27,141 nucleotides of DNA from a virus, in the IMG/VR virus record IMGVR_UViG_3300044984_000730, positions 1 to 27,141 of that record; one strand, written 5' to 3'. Shown piece by piece: positions 17,801-24,758 of this stretch. The notes beneath the pieces were generated by a model. The model saw only the letters and a list, made by a program, of their open reading frames with translations, was not told where the DNA came from and did no database searches. The position numbers and the translations under genes were made by a program. Each line of letters starts with the position of its first letter. Within the stretch, counting starts at the first letter, position 1.

Positions 17801-20800
17801 AGAACCCATTAAGCCTCTGTCAAATGATCTTAATCTATCGTTCATTGATTTTATGTTTGTTGCAGTTGCTCTAACACCTTCATTAACTTCTTTACTCATT
17901 GGAACATTTGCTGCTACGGCTCCAGTGGTTGTTGTTGGAATCGTTGGTACTGGTTGACCTGGTGCTCTAAATGGAATAGTTTTAACTCCACCAACTGCAG
18001 AATTAGCCAAATTTGTTCCTGATCTTGCTACATCGTCTTGTCTATTAGCCATTCCTACTTCAAGACCACGAGCAATGTCTTCACCAATTGGAATTGTTTT
18101 TCTTGACGGAGAACTTGTTCCTGCTGCTTGAGCAGTTGCACTTATCGTTGCACCAACAACTTCTCTACTTTGTCGTTCAACAACCTTTTTATAAGCAGTA
18201 ACATCCCCTTTAGCCAATGCTTCAACATAAGATGGATCGCTTACTCTAACATTAGCAACTGCTCCTGCTGCTGCTGCCATATATGGGGTTTTGTTTCTAG
18301 GATTTTTAACATCTTGTGCTGCAAAACCACTTAATAATGCATAATCTGCAGTTGTCTGTGGCTGATTTCCTCCTGCAAGTCTTGAAAATCTTGTTTTAAC
18401 TGCTTCTGAAGACATTCTTAATTGTTTTGCTACATCTGCTACTAAGTCATCAACTTTATCTGTTTCATTAGCAAACTGAAGCATTCTACCTTTTGCTTGC
18501 TCCATATATTTATTAATAGCACTACTATCTGCTTGCAAATTTGTTGGGTCCCAAATTTTTTCTCCACTTGGTCCAGTTGCCAACGACTGCTCTATGTGCG
18601 CTGTGTCTTTTCCAATAATATTATTTCTTTGTTCTAGTGTTAATTTATATTCTTTTAATGCTTCAGTAATCGCATCTTCTTCTTTTTGTCTACTTTGCCA
18701 ATCCATTGCAGCAGTTTGTTTTTTAATTGCTGCAGGTGCTGAATAACTTTTTTCTCCAAAACCACCAATAGCAGATTTAGGAACGTTTATTGATCCAGCC
18801 TGAATTCTTTTTTGTAATTCTTTTCCAAAACTTTCTACACTTATGCTTGCTCCTTTGAGGCTTTCAACAATATCTGGAACAGCATTAACTACTAAATCTT
18901 TAACAGCGGAATCAAGTTGATTAATTACTTGTTCGATTCTTGAAGCAGTAGCCTTTCTAGAAAATGTAGCCTCTGTGCCAAATAAAGAACCAGGAACTGA
19001 TCCAACGCCCATTTCATATCCAGGAATATTTCCTGCAACCATACCTTGAATTAATGGTCCGTATTTTTCTACAAACTTTGCAGGAATAACCGCTTCTCCT
19101 GGAGATAGCATTGCTGGAACTATATCTCCTGCACCCTTTGGTCCAGGGACTGAAACAATACCGCTTGCTAATTTTCTGACTGCTCCTCTTGGTGGCATCA
19201 TCATGCCAGGATTATTAAGCATGAAAGATTGACCTGCTCTAGTGGCACTTTGATATGCAGCAATTAATTGTTGAAGTGCTGCTGTCTCAGCAGTAAAACT
19301 TTGCGTTAGTCTTGCATGTGATTGATCTAATGAGTGAGCAGCAGCGGCTGCTTCAAGTTGTTCTGTATTTAAATATTGTGTTTGTTCTCCAAGTATTTGT
19401 GATTGACCAGTTAGTCTTAAATATCCTTGGCGTAAAAGCATTACTCCTTTTAGTCCATTTGCAATTGCGTTAGCAACTAAACCAAAAGTCATTAAAAATA
19501 TTGGACCAATAGCACCTATTCCAACTGTTAAAAATGTTATAAGTTTTTTAGTCCCATCTGAAAGATTTCCAAACTTTTCTAATATTCCACCAACAAACTC
19601 TACAATTGGTGTTGCTGCTTCTAGGAATGCTTTTCCAACTGGAACAAGTGCAAGTTTAAGATCTTCAACGCTCTTTTTAAACTTATTCATTGAGGAATCT
19701 GCAGTCATTCCTAATTCTTGTTCAGATAAATCAGAAAGTTCTTGTACTGATGAATTTGCTAAACTAAGAACACGAGCAGCCTGATTTCCATCTTTTGCAA
19801 CGTTAGCAAACAGTGTTGACAAACGAGCAAATTGGAACTTGCCAAACATTTGTTCAATTGCCTGTGCTCTGTTAAGAGGGTCTAGTTGATTTAAGGCAGT
19901 TGCAAACTCAATTACTGTTGCCTTTAAATCACCTTTGTTTTTTACAACAATTTCTTTTGCATTAATTCCAAAATTAGCAAGCATTTCTGATGCTTTTTTA
20001 GTTGGATTAATTAACGCTGCAAGACCAGACTTAAGTGCGTTTGCACCTTCTGATGCATTAATGCCACCCTCTTTCATGGCTGCAATAAAGAATGTTAAAT
20101 CTTTTACGTCGCCACCCAATTGCTGAATAACTGGTGCTACCTTTGGAATAGCGGTAGTAATATCATCGAGAGATACAACGGTTTGGTTTTCTACTGCGTT
20201 TAAAAAGTTAATTGAGTCTGCAAGTTTGTCAGATGACATGCCAAATGCATTTTGTAAAGAAATGGTTGTTTCAAGTGCTTTTTGACTATCAACCTGACCT
20301 AATACAGAAAGGCGAGTTGCTTCTGTTGTTTGACGCTGTAAGTCCAAACCTTGAAAGCCTGCTGCTGCCGCTTCTGCGGCTAATCCTACTGTTTGAGAAA
20401 CAGCAATACCATATTTAGTAAACTGTCTTCCAAGTTCTGTAATATTGTCTAATGCTGCCTGAGTCTCAGCCTTTGGTGTAAACAAATCTCCATAAACCTT
20501 TTTAAATTTAAGCGCCTGCACTTCCATATCCATAAAGGTTTTTGTTGCGGTAGATCCAACAATAGATAAAGGTATTGTAAAACCAACCATAAGTTGGCGA
20601 CCAGCCCACTGTGTATTTTTACCAAAGTTTAATAGGTTGGTGGTGCCTTGCTTCATTAACTGATTAAATAATGCTTGTTTCTGTGCTGCAATGGCTGTTC
20701 TTGTGCCATAGTCTTGCATATTAAGAGATGTAGGTCTAATGGCAATTGCTTCCATTGCCCCGCTGGCATTACGACCCATCTTAATGTATTGGGTTTGTAA

Positions 20801-21169
20801 TGTTTTTACACGTTCTTCGGCTACCTTGCCAATTGTGTCGAACTCTGACCTAAATAATCTGCCAAAAGTTTTTGTAGATGCACCAGCATAGCGGAAGTAC
20901 TCCCGCATTGAAAATTTATTTTTTTCTAAAGAGTTAGTAAAAGACTCTGCGCTAGTTCTTACCGTCCGAAGTTCTGCAGAAAAAGCACCAATTGAATTGA
21001 TACTACCAAGTAGGTTTTTCTGCAGAGACTTCTGAGCGATTGTTGCGGATTCGCTAGACTTAGCGATAGAAGAGTGAAACTGAGATATCTGTCTCTGTAA
21101 AGCCTTTAGTTGTGCTAACGCTTCAGACGTATCTATATTTACGCCAATATTAGCATTAACATCAGCCAT
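14876..21169 (-). CDS. Tape measure protein
   Basis: 2097 residues, the largest gene. It sets tail length and is packed inside the tail tube. At about 1.5 Å per residue it predicts a tail near 300 nm. N-terminal helices (~1-130) are followed by a conserved tape-measure core (WAGRQLMVGFTIPLS; QFTKYGIAVSQTVGLAAEAA). A hydrophobic stretch lies at about 541-565 (LITFLTVGIGAIGP) and another later (FLGPVGLVLSGLLGL). A long coiled coil occupies about 1660-1945. The motif D-x-VPAML-x-PGE-x-VI occurs twice, at residues 682-699 and 1997-2014, a hallmark of many actinophage tape measures. Ribosome binding site AAGAAGG. No peptidase motif was identified. Confidence 0.95.
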   Translation of the reverse strand: MADVNANIGVNIDTSEALAQLKALQRQISQFHSSIAKSSESATIAQKSLQKNLLGSINSIGAFSAELRTVRTSAESFTNSLEKNKFSMREYFRYAGASTKTFGRLFRSEFDTIGKVAEERVKTLQTQYIKMGRNASGAMEAIAIRPTSLNMQDYGTRTAIAAQKQALFNQLMKQGTTNLLNFGKNTQWAGRQLMVGFTIPLSIVGSTATKTFMDMEVQALKFKKVYGDLFTPKAETQAALDNITELGRQFTKYGIAVSQTVGLAAEAAAAGFQGLDLQRQTTEATRLSVLGQVDSQKALETTISLQNAFGMSSDKLADSINFLNAVENQTVVSLDDITTAIPKVAPVIQQLGGDVKDLTFFIAAMKEGGINASEGANALKSGLAALINPTKKASEMLANFGINAKEIVVKNKGDLKATVIEFATALNQLDPLNRAQAIEQMFGKFQFARLSTLFANVAKDGNQAARVLSLANSSVQELSDLSEQELGMTADSSMNKFKKSVEDLKLALVPVGKAFLEAATPIVEFVGGILEKFGNLSDGTKKLITFLTVGIGAIGPIFLMTFGLVANAIANGLKGVMLLRQGYLRLTGQSQILGEQTQYLNTEQLEAAAAAHSLDQSHARLTQSFTAETAALQQLIAAYQSATRAGQSFMLNNPGMMMPPRGAVRKLASGIVSVPGPKGAGDIVPAMLSPGEAVIPAKFVEKYGPLIQGMVAGNIPGYEMGVGSVPGSLFGTEATFSRKATASRIEQVINQLDSAVKDLVVNAVPDIVESLKGASISVESFGKELQKRIQAGSINVPKSAIGGFGEKSYSAPAAIKKQTAAMDWQSRQKEEDAITEALKEYKLTLEQRNNIIGKDTAHIEQSLATGPSGEKIWDPTNLQADSSAINKYMEQAKGRMLQFANETDKVDDLVADVAKQLRMSSEAVKTRFSRLAGGNQPQTTADYALLSGFAAQDVKNPRNKTPYMAAAAGAVANVRVSDPSYVEALAKGDVTAYKKVVERQSREVVGATISATAQAAGTSSPSRKTIPIGEDIARGLEVGMANRQDDVARSGTNLANSAVGGVKTIPFRAPGQPVPTIPTTTTGAVAANVPMSKEVNEGVRATATNIKSMNDRLRSFDRGLMGSSFAISSLAGVASMSGGKLGEMSGSIFKVTTAMFALQAITSLLTQSGIARLATERGLTAGLLVRATTDSKAKIATGLFSGGIKQLLPNLLRFGGMIARFLGPVGLVLSGLLGLKKVVDLIKASKEKERMATEGLADAMTMTSDKVKFLAGLLGQTPTARAGSGARVSANQLNAAEQTAVDELRGNKEFLDKYKKDIEAIKTGTVEEAQIAFNSIALDLGGQGFTKDAVKAYIDALGEEAGKTDVAFKFKQIDLSTEEGKAAAIKLANDTATRFNEAFEGGIKKTRKVVGGGRGGVILGPETIDLSKEQQKELNIRSAALANTMTNLTSAFGNQTIKADEYNKQIAALATTIPKGTAGMLLLDKALLNVSPEISKASAGIQDYDSQMLLLRASLLNTFIPQDIFNRLLDKTPGVAEKARKELEKLTLAQDKMANQVVPTDPFKDTENTGTPKKSPFTLAKEDLIAQRKELKDTRVAYAKLKSVGMETGKAFEAAKNPILAAALATTKVGSTQWKTLLGLIKKVNAEAKNAPLSPEEMFDVVEKSIEAKYRNAIKTGEAAIETAQKTVDGIEKEISGIQNSIEKKQRNIELTFNRPIEALQSESSLLSEQLKDIDRAAEGINAKYDLQEKALTKISEINQEIAEQEKGRLGLADALSRGDIAAAASAAQQLRADAAKNAMGRSSGVLQAAREAEISGLRSATGLTKDQIAARQLEIEKQVFALEQQKATATAAIRLQEDQIYTIQQGKLLTAQNALVAARESLQKTIDLKDADLEVINQQKQYWEDKTTADELAKVRAIEYQNEIKKTQDKAQGVLDRILALNRTVTTTHIINTITTSSGSPATKGKPNMYGGKIMPMSMGGMVPKYMAVGGRIGSDTVPAMLTPGEFVINKKASQEFGPLLSMLNESKYPSMIGSSYDGQGAGIGAVTSVNDNSRSVYNYNVGINVPQSNANPNDIARAVIGQIKYIDNQRIRGQR

Positions 21170-21194
21170 GTATCACACCTTCTTTAATATGTAG

Positions 21195-21518
21195 TTATTC
21201 CTGTGAATTAAGAATGTCTGTAACAGATGACAGATTAATGCCAGATGCTGCTTCAACAATTTTATACACAGTTGGAAGATCAAGAAGATCTTCTAATTTT
21301 TGAATGTCTCCAGCCAATTCTGGCTTGTATTGCTCCATAGCAATTTGTACACACTCAACTAACAGAGTCATTGATTTCTCATTGTCCTCTGCAACCTTAG
21401 CCACCCCTTCAAACTTCTTCATAAACGGACGAAGAAGAGAGATTTTTAACGGGCGAACTGTTATTTTTGTTCCATCGATAAGGGTGACTTGGTCAGCCTC
21501 ATGCACGGTTGTCGCCAT
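21195..21518 (-). CDS. Tail assembly chaperone, G-only paralogue
   Basis: 107 residues, about 40% identical by eye to the N-terminal ~94 residues of the next upstream gene (shared MATT start, DGT, PLKI, LVECV, PT-YK, GI). It corresponds to the G part of lambda-type tail chaperones, which coat the tape measure during tube assembly. Unlike classical systems there is no room for a frameshifted T extension: the stop is only 25 bases before the tape measure ATG. It has a strong AGGAGG ribosome binding site four bases from the ATG and an extended -10-like sequence in the 40-base gap upstream, which suggests independent, higher expression. The family assignment rests on sequence similarity within the window plus position. 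Confidence 0.8.
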   Translation of the reverse strand: MATTVHEADQVTLIDGTKITVRPLKISLLRPFMKKFEGVAKVAEDNEKSMTLLVECVQIAMEQYKPELAGDIQKLEDLLDLPTVYKIVEAASGINLSSVTDILNSQE

Positions 21519-21541
21519 ATTTCCTCCTATAGGTTATGTCA

Positions 21542-21570
21542 ATTATAGCATAGGAAGGCTATTTTGTTAG
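21542..21570 (-). promoter_or_regulatory. Promoter-like sequence upstream of the G-only chaperone
   Basis: Minus strand: TGC-TATAAT (21542-21550), with CTAACA (four of six to -35 consensus, 21565-21570) at a 17-base spacing. It overlaps the last codons of the G-T-like gene. Transcription would begin near 21535, giving a leader of about 17 bases that contains AGGAGG (21523-21528) before the ATG at 21518. Confidence 0.5.
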
Positions 21571-22254
21571 GTCTTCGTAATCCAATCCCATGCCAATACC
21601 AAACCCTGCTTTCTGAGCAGTTGGACCTTGTAGTGCTAAAACATCATTTGAATTATTTGTTTGACCACCACTAAACACTCTGGCTTTCATATCTTCCCAC
21701 TCTTTTTGACCACGGCTTTTGTCTGACTGCCCCTCTAAATCTACACCTTGAATTGCTGCTAAAAATTTTTTCTCAGTATAGTCTAATTCTCTGCTTACTT
21801 CTAGTGTTGCGATTAATTCAGGCATTGAAAGAGATTTTTCTAATTCCTGATAATCTTTCCAAATACCCAGCAAAAATACCTCAGACTCTAATTTTGCAAG
21901 GTCTAGACTTTCCCAGGTTTGACCACTATCAAGTGCCTGATCTTTAACTGGCTCTTGAGATTTTTTATTAATACGAATACCAGCAGATGTGTCTAAAACT
22001 TTATAAATTGTTGGCATATCTATATTGTCTTCAACTTGTTCTACCGTGCCAGATATTTTAGGATAATACTGCTTCATACAGATTCTAACACATTCTACTA
22101 AAACCACCATGGCTTCGTCATCATTTTTTGTATTTTTGATATTTTCAAAGGCATCCATAAATTCACGTAAATACTTGATCTTTAATGGGACTATTTCTAA
22201 TTCAGTGCCATCAAACAAATATACGATTTGACTGTTATATATTGTGGTTGCCAT
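21559..22254 (-). CDS. Tail assembly chaperone, full-length G-T-like protein in one frame
   Basis: Start chosen at the ATG at 22254 (231 residues) because it aligns with the MATT start of the paralogue; the frame also has a GTG at 22272 that would add six residues. Residues 1 to ~95 are the G-like domain shared with the next gene. The rest (WKDYQELEKSLSMPELIATL, RELDYTEKKFLAAIQG, then a polar tail) resembles the T-type extension normally reached by a -1 frameshift. Here both parts are in one uninterrupted frame. The ribosome binding site is poor (GGA only). A hairpin and a TGG-TAAAAT sequence lie just upstream, so the mRNA may be leaderless. Confidence 0.8.
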   Translation of the reverse strand: MATTIYNSQIVYLFDGTELEIVPLKIKYLREFMDAFENIKNTKNDDEAMVVLVECVRICMKQYYPKISGTVEQVEDNIDMPTIYKVLDTSAGIRINKKSQEPVKDQALDSGQTWESLDLAKLESEVFLLGIWKDYQELEKSLSMPELIATLEVSRELDYTEKKFLAAIQGVDLEGQSDKSRGQKEWEDMKARVFSGGQTNNSNDVLALQGPTAQKAGFGIGMGLDYEDLTK

Positions 22255-22262
22255 AGAATTCC

Positions 22263-22271
22263 ATTTTACCA
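22263..22271 (-). promoter_or_regulatory. Extended -10-like sequence TGGTAAAAT before the G-T chaperone
   Basis: On the minus strand TGG-TAAAAT ends nine bases before the ATG at 22254, so a transcript starting 6-7 bases downstream would begin at or next to the start codon (leaderless or nearly so). A poor -35 (TTGTGT) sits 17 bases upstream, at the base of the terminator hairpin. It is the only promoter-like candidate between the terminator and this gene. Confidence 0.35.
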
Positions 22272-22289
22272 CAAACAGCCTTAATACAC

Positions 22290-22320
22290 AAAAAAACCCA
22301 CTTCCGAAGAAATGGGTTTT
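22290..22320 (-). terminator. Intrinsic terminator after the major tail protein gene (UUCG tetraloop)
   Basis: In minus-strand RNA, AAAACCCAUUUC pairs with GAAGUGGGUUUU around a UUCG loop closed by C-G, giving a 12-pair stem with one G-U pair. Seven U residues follow (plus-strand A run 22290-22296). On the plus strand the wobble becomes a C-A mismatch, so the structure fits minus-strand transcription. It begins 16 bases after the major tail protein stop. Confidence 0.88.
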
Positions 22321-22336
22321 GATGTTTTAGAACTAA

Positions 22337-22975
22337 TTAAGAAAGTGTATCTCCGAAAGTACGGTCTACGATCTTTCCATATGATCCAGAAGTATCTTCT
22401 GGTAATAGACGGAATGAAACTTCAAACATTGAAGGCTCATCACGCTTGGCTGAAACTGTTACGTTTTCGATTGACAAAGCACGGTATGCTGTGTAAACAC
22501 GTTCTACGTCTGCAGAGGTAGCACAGTCACCTGTACCTGGACCTACTGCAACAATTCCACGCTCTACTGGACATTCACCTAGTTCACCTGCAGAAAGGTT
22601 AAGAATCCGTCCTGAGTGAGTAGCCTTGTTTCCAGTTAATTGTGCATCATCAAACGCTAATGCAAGAAGCAAGTTTTCTAGGGTTGCTTCAGCAAAAGCG
22701 GTAGCAAGATTAACCTGCATACCTTGCTTGTAAAGTTTTGCAACGTCAAGAATTTGATCAACCTGTACTTCACCGAAGTCTGGTTGGAACTGTAATTCAA
22801 GACCGTTCATTGTATAACCTACGTTAGTGTAGTCTGCATCACTAGAAAGTGTTTCTCTGAATGATACTTCAGTACTAAAGTTTTCCAAAGTGCTTGGAGT
22901 TAGGGTTGTGTCTGCAACAAAAAGTGCTGCTGCACCAACGATAATGTTGGTCGAACTTCCACGGCTATATGGCAT
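22337..22975 (-). CDS. Major tail (tube) protein
   Basis: 212 residues forming the tail tube. Sequence features fit siphovirus tube proteins: acidic, beta-rich, with FSTEVSFRETL, a segment GLELQFQPDFGEVQVDQILD and a late strand with SVSAKRDEPSMFEVSFRLLP. The position just before the chaperones and tape measure is canonical. The GAAAGAGGTGA ribosome binding site is strong. A terminator follows directly and a TATAAT lies in the leader, consistent with high, insulated expression. Assignment combines gene order with composition. Confidence 0.85.
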   Translation of the reverse strand: MPYSRGSSTNIIVGAAALFVADTTLTPSTLENFSTEVSFRETLSSDADYTNVGYTMNGLELQFQPDFGEVQVDQILDVAKLYKQGMQVNLATAFAEATLENLLLALAFDDAQLTGNKATHSGRILNLSAGELGECPVERGIVAVGPGTGDCATSADVERVYTAYRALSIENVTVSAKRDEPSMFEVSFRLLPEDTSGSYGKIVDRTFGDTLS

Positions 22976-23040
22976 ATTTATTCACCTCTTTCATAAGAAT
23001 AGATATTAAGTTGTATGGCGTTTGTGTTTCCTCAGTACTA

Positions 23041-23046
23041 ATTATA
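23041..23046 (-). promoter_or_regulatory. TATAAT promoter-like box upstream of the major tail protein
   Basis: A perfect TATAAT (minus strand) lies in the 79-base gap between the tail-terminator candidate and the major tail gene. It has no TG extension and no convincing -35 (CAAAGA at 17 bases). It would give a leader of about 60 bases. The gap is one of the largest in the window and holds no gene. Confidence 0.3.
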
Positions 23047-23054
23047 AAGCCTTT

Positions 23055-23627
23055 TTATGAGTATCTTTGGGATACCGCATCTATTGTGTGGTAGTCATAC
23101 TCAATCACTAGTTTATTTAAAAATAGGGTTCTGGCTGATGCTAACTCTGCTATATCTCTTGACTCGTCTGCCTGATATACCTTTATATTATGGAAATATA
23201 CGTTTGGGGTTATAGTTTGATCGTTTTCATCTTTGATTTCATTTGTGGCTACCCAGGAATTTAGGTCTTGGGCTGCCGCATCTTCTCTGTCTAAGCATTC
23301 AATAATTACTCTGGTAGTATCAAACAGTTTTGAAAGGTTTGGACCATAAATAAAATATACCAACTGCTCCCTTTTATTTCTATAAAATGGGGTAGGTCTA
23401 AACCTAATAAGCCTATCGAACATGATAACTACACCATCTGGATTGTTACGAATGTATAAACTATCGTTATAAACATCTTCTATATTCATTGGGCTTTGTG
23501 CAGGGAAGAATGGTTGAAATGGGTTAGGTCCTGTTGGCATTAAGCCAAACTCTTGAAGTTCGCTATTAATGAAAGCATTTAAAAATGTTGGCGGGAAGCC
23601 AGTTTGAGTAGATACATTAAGGGTCAT
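23055..23627 (-). CDS. Tail terminator protein candidate
   Basis: 190 residues directly upstream of the tail tube gene, the usual place of the tail terminator that caps the finished tube and joins it to the head. The mixed alpha/beta pattern (DGVVIMFDRLIRFRPTPFYR, KREQLVYFIYG, TRVIIECLDREDAAAQDLNSW) and length are compatible with that family. It begins with ATG at 23627, four bases after the stop of the neck gene. No individual residue proves the role; gene order is the main argument. Confidence 0.7.
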   Translation of the reverse strand: MTLNVSTQTGFPPTFLNAFINSELQEFGLMPTGPNPFQPFFPAQSPMNIEDVYNDSLYIRNNPDGVVIMFDRLIRFRPTPFYRNKREQLVYFIYGPNLSKLFDTTRVIIECLDREDAAAQDLNSWVATNEIKDENDQTITPNVYFHNIKVYQADESRDIAELASARTLFLNKLVIEYDYHTIDAVSQRYS

Positions 23628-23631
23628 AGGA

Positions 23632-24309
23632 CTATTCTACACCAATCTTTGCATTAGCAATCCATTTAAATCCAGTCTCTACGCCTTTTGATTTACCGCT
23701 CTTAGATCCAGCCTTAATGTTTTTCTTGAATAAGGTTGGCTTTTTAATATAATCGTAGATTCCGCTAGCACGTAAAAATGACTGTTTAAAATATCTAAGC
23801 ATAAACTCATCTACTGTTCTTTCAAATGATCCTTGAACAAAATCTCCTCCAGGGTTTCTAACTGTTACAGACTTTTTAGTAAATATTGTTTCTCCACCTT
23901 GGTTAAATGCAAGAACAGATGATCTTTTAGGGGTAATAGTTACTGAAATTCCCTCTTCCATAATTTTTGCTTTATTGTAAAATGGAACATTTGAATCTTC
24001 TTTAACAGTTCTTGATTGTCTAAATTTTGAATTTACAGTTAGTCCAAGATTACTTACGGTATAGTCAATATCAAACAATCTCGCATTTGGACTGCCTGTT
24101 TGATACCATTCATATACGTGGTGTAGTGCTTGTGGGTTACCTCTTGCAGAAACGTCTACATAAGCAGCCAAAGCCTGAATTGTTCCAGCACCAAGGTTTT
24201 GTAAAAAGATTTTTTTACCTTTTTGAACTCCATCTAAAAAACCAAAGGCATACTGAACGATATTGTTCATTTGCTTGTCAAAACTTTGTGTATTAGTTCT
24301 GACTATCAT
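23632..24309 (-). CDS. Neck / head-tail connector protein (HK97 gp10-like candidate)
   Basis: 225 residues with a helical N-terminus (FDKQMNNIVQYAFGFLDGVQ) and a basic C-terminus rich in Lys and Ser (KAGSKSGKSKG). Genes of this size and position, between head closure and tail terminator, encode neck proteins of the HK97 gp10/minor capsid group. It includes HHVYEWYQTGSPNARLFDI, a block like those in such proteins. The ATG overlaps the previous stop (TAATG), implying coupled translation. Confidence 0.68.
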   Translation of the reverse strand: MIVRTNTQSFDKQMNNIVQYAFGFLDGVQKGKKIFLQNLGAGTIQALAAYVDVSARGNPQALHHVYEWYQTGSPNARLFDIDYTVSNLGLTVNSKFRQSRTVKEDSNVPFYNKAKIMEEGISVTITPKRSSVLAFNQGGETIFTKKSVTVRNPGGDFVQGSFERTVDEFMLRYFKQSFLRASGIYDYIKKPTLFKKNIKAGSKSGKSKGVETGFKWIANAKIGVE

Positions 24310-24758
24310 TAATCGCCTACAGTCTGGTTCTCTGTTCTACGTAGTACCATCTTATAATATTCTATTGATTTAAATGGTCCAGTAAAAGGCTCTACGGTTG
24401 CTACCTCATAAATTGTTCCACGACCAAACCTTGCCCCTGCTGTTTCTTTATATATTAATTCATCATTTTCAAAACGAATATTTGTTATTAATATGTTGGT
24501 AGTAGCATTTTCTGTTTGAGTTGAAGATGTTCGTGGATCACTTTTAACTCTTGCAATAAGTTTATCTTTATTTTGTAAAAATATTTCTGGCTTAATATTT
24601 TCTTGACCTTTTGCACTATCTGGCGCTGCATTGCATGATATTGTTCTGTCGAAAACCCAGTCTTTTGTTGCTTGACCGTATTGGGTCTGTTTAATAATAG
24701 GATGATAAACATCAGCCTTCATTGGATATAAAAAATCTGTTGTTTCACAGGTTGTCAC
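24309..24758 (-). CDS. Head closure protein candidate
   Basis: 149 residues, expected to sit under the head-tail adaptor and close the capsid channel. It is beta-rich (MKADVYHPIIKQTQYGQATKDW, then KLIARVKSDPRT, GTIYEVATVEPF, YYKMVLRRTE), matching the small SH3/beta-barrel style of head-closure proteins. It starts with GTG at 24758, with the start overlapping the TAG of the previous gene (TAGTG). Assignment rests on size, pattern and gene order. Confidence 0.7.
   Translation of the reverse strand: MTTCETTDFLYPMKADVYHPIIKQTQYGQATKDWVFDRTISCNAAPDSAKGQENIKPEIFLQNKDKLIARVKSDPRTSSTQTENATTNILITNIRFENDELIYKETAGARFGRGTIYEVATVEPFTGPFKSIEYYKMVLRRTENQTVGD

Noticed and set aside
21950-21985. Run of six A on the minus strand (AAT AAA AAA TCT) at the junction of the G-like and T-like parts, where a -1 slip would end translation after five codons and give a G-only product
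   Set aside because: It is not a proper X-XXY-YYZ heptamer: the P-site codon would re-pair with TAA, so efficient slippage is unlikely. A separate G-only gene already exists downstream.
22312-22521. Plus-strand open frame opposite the end of the major tail gene
   Set aside because: It begins at the terminator hairpin sequence and overlaps a secure gene on the opposite strand.
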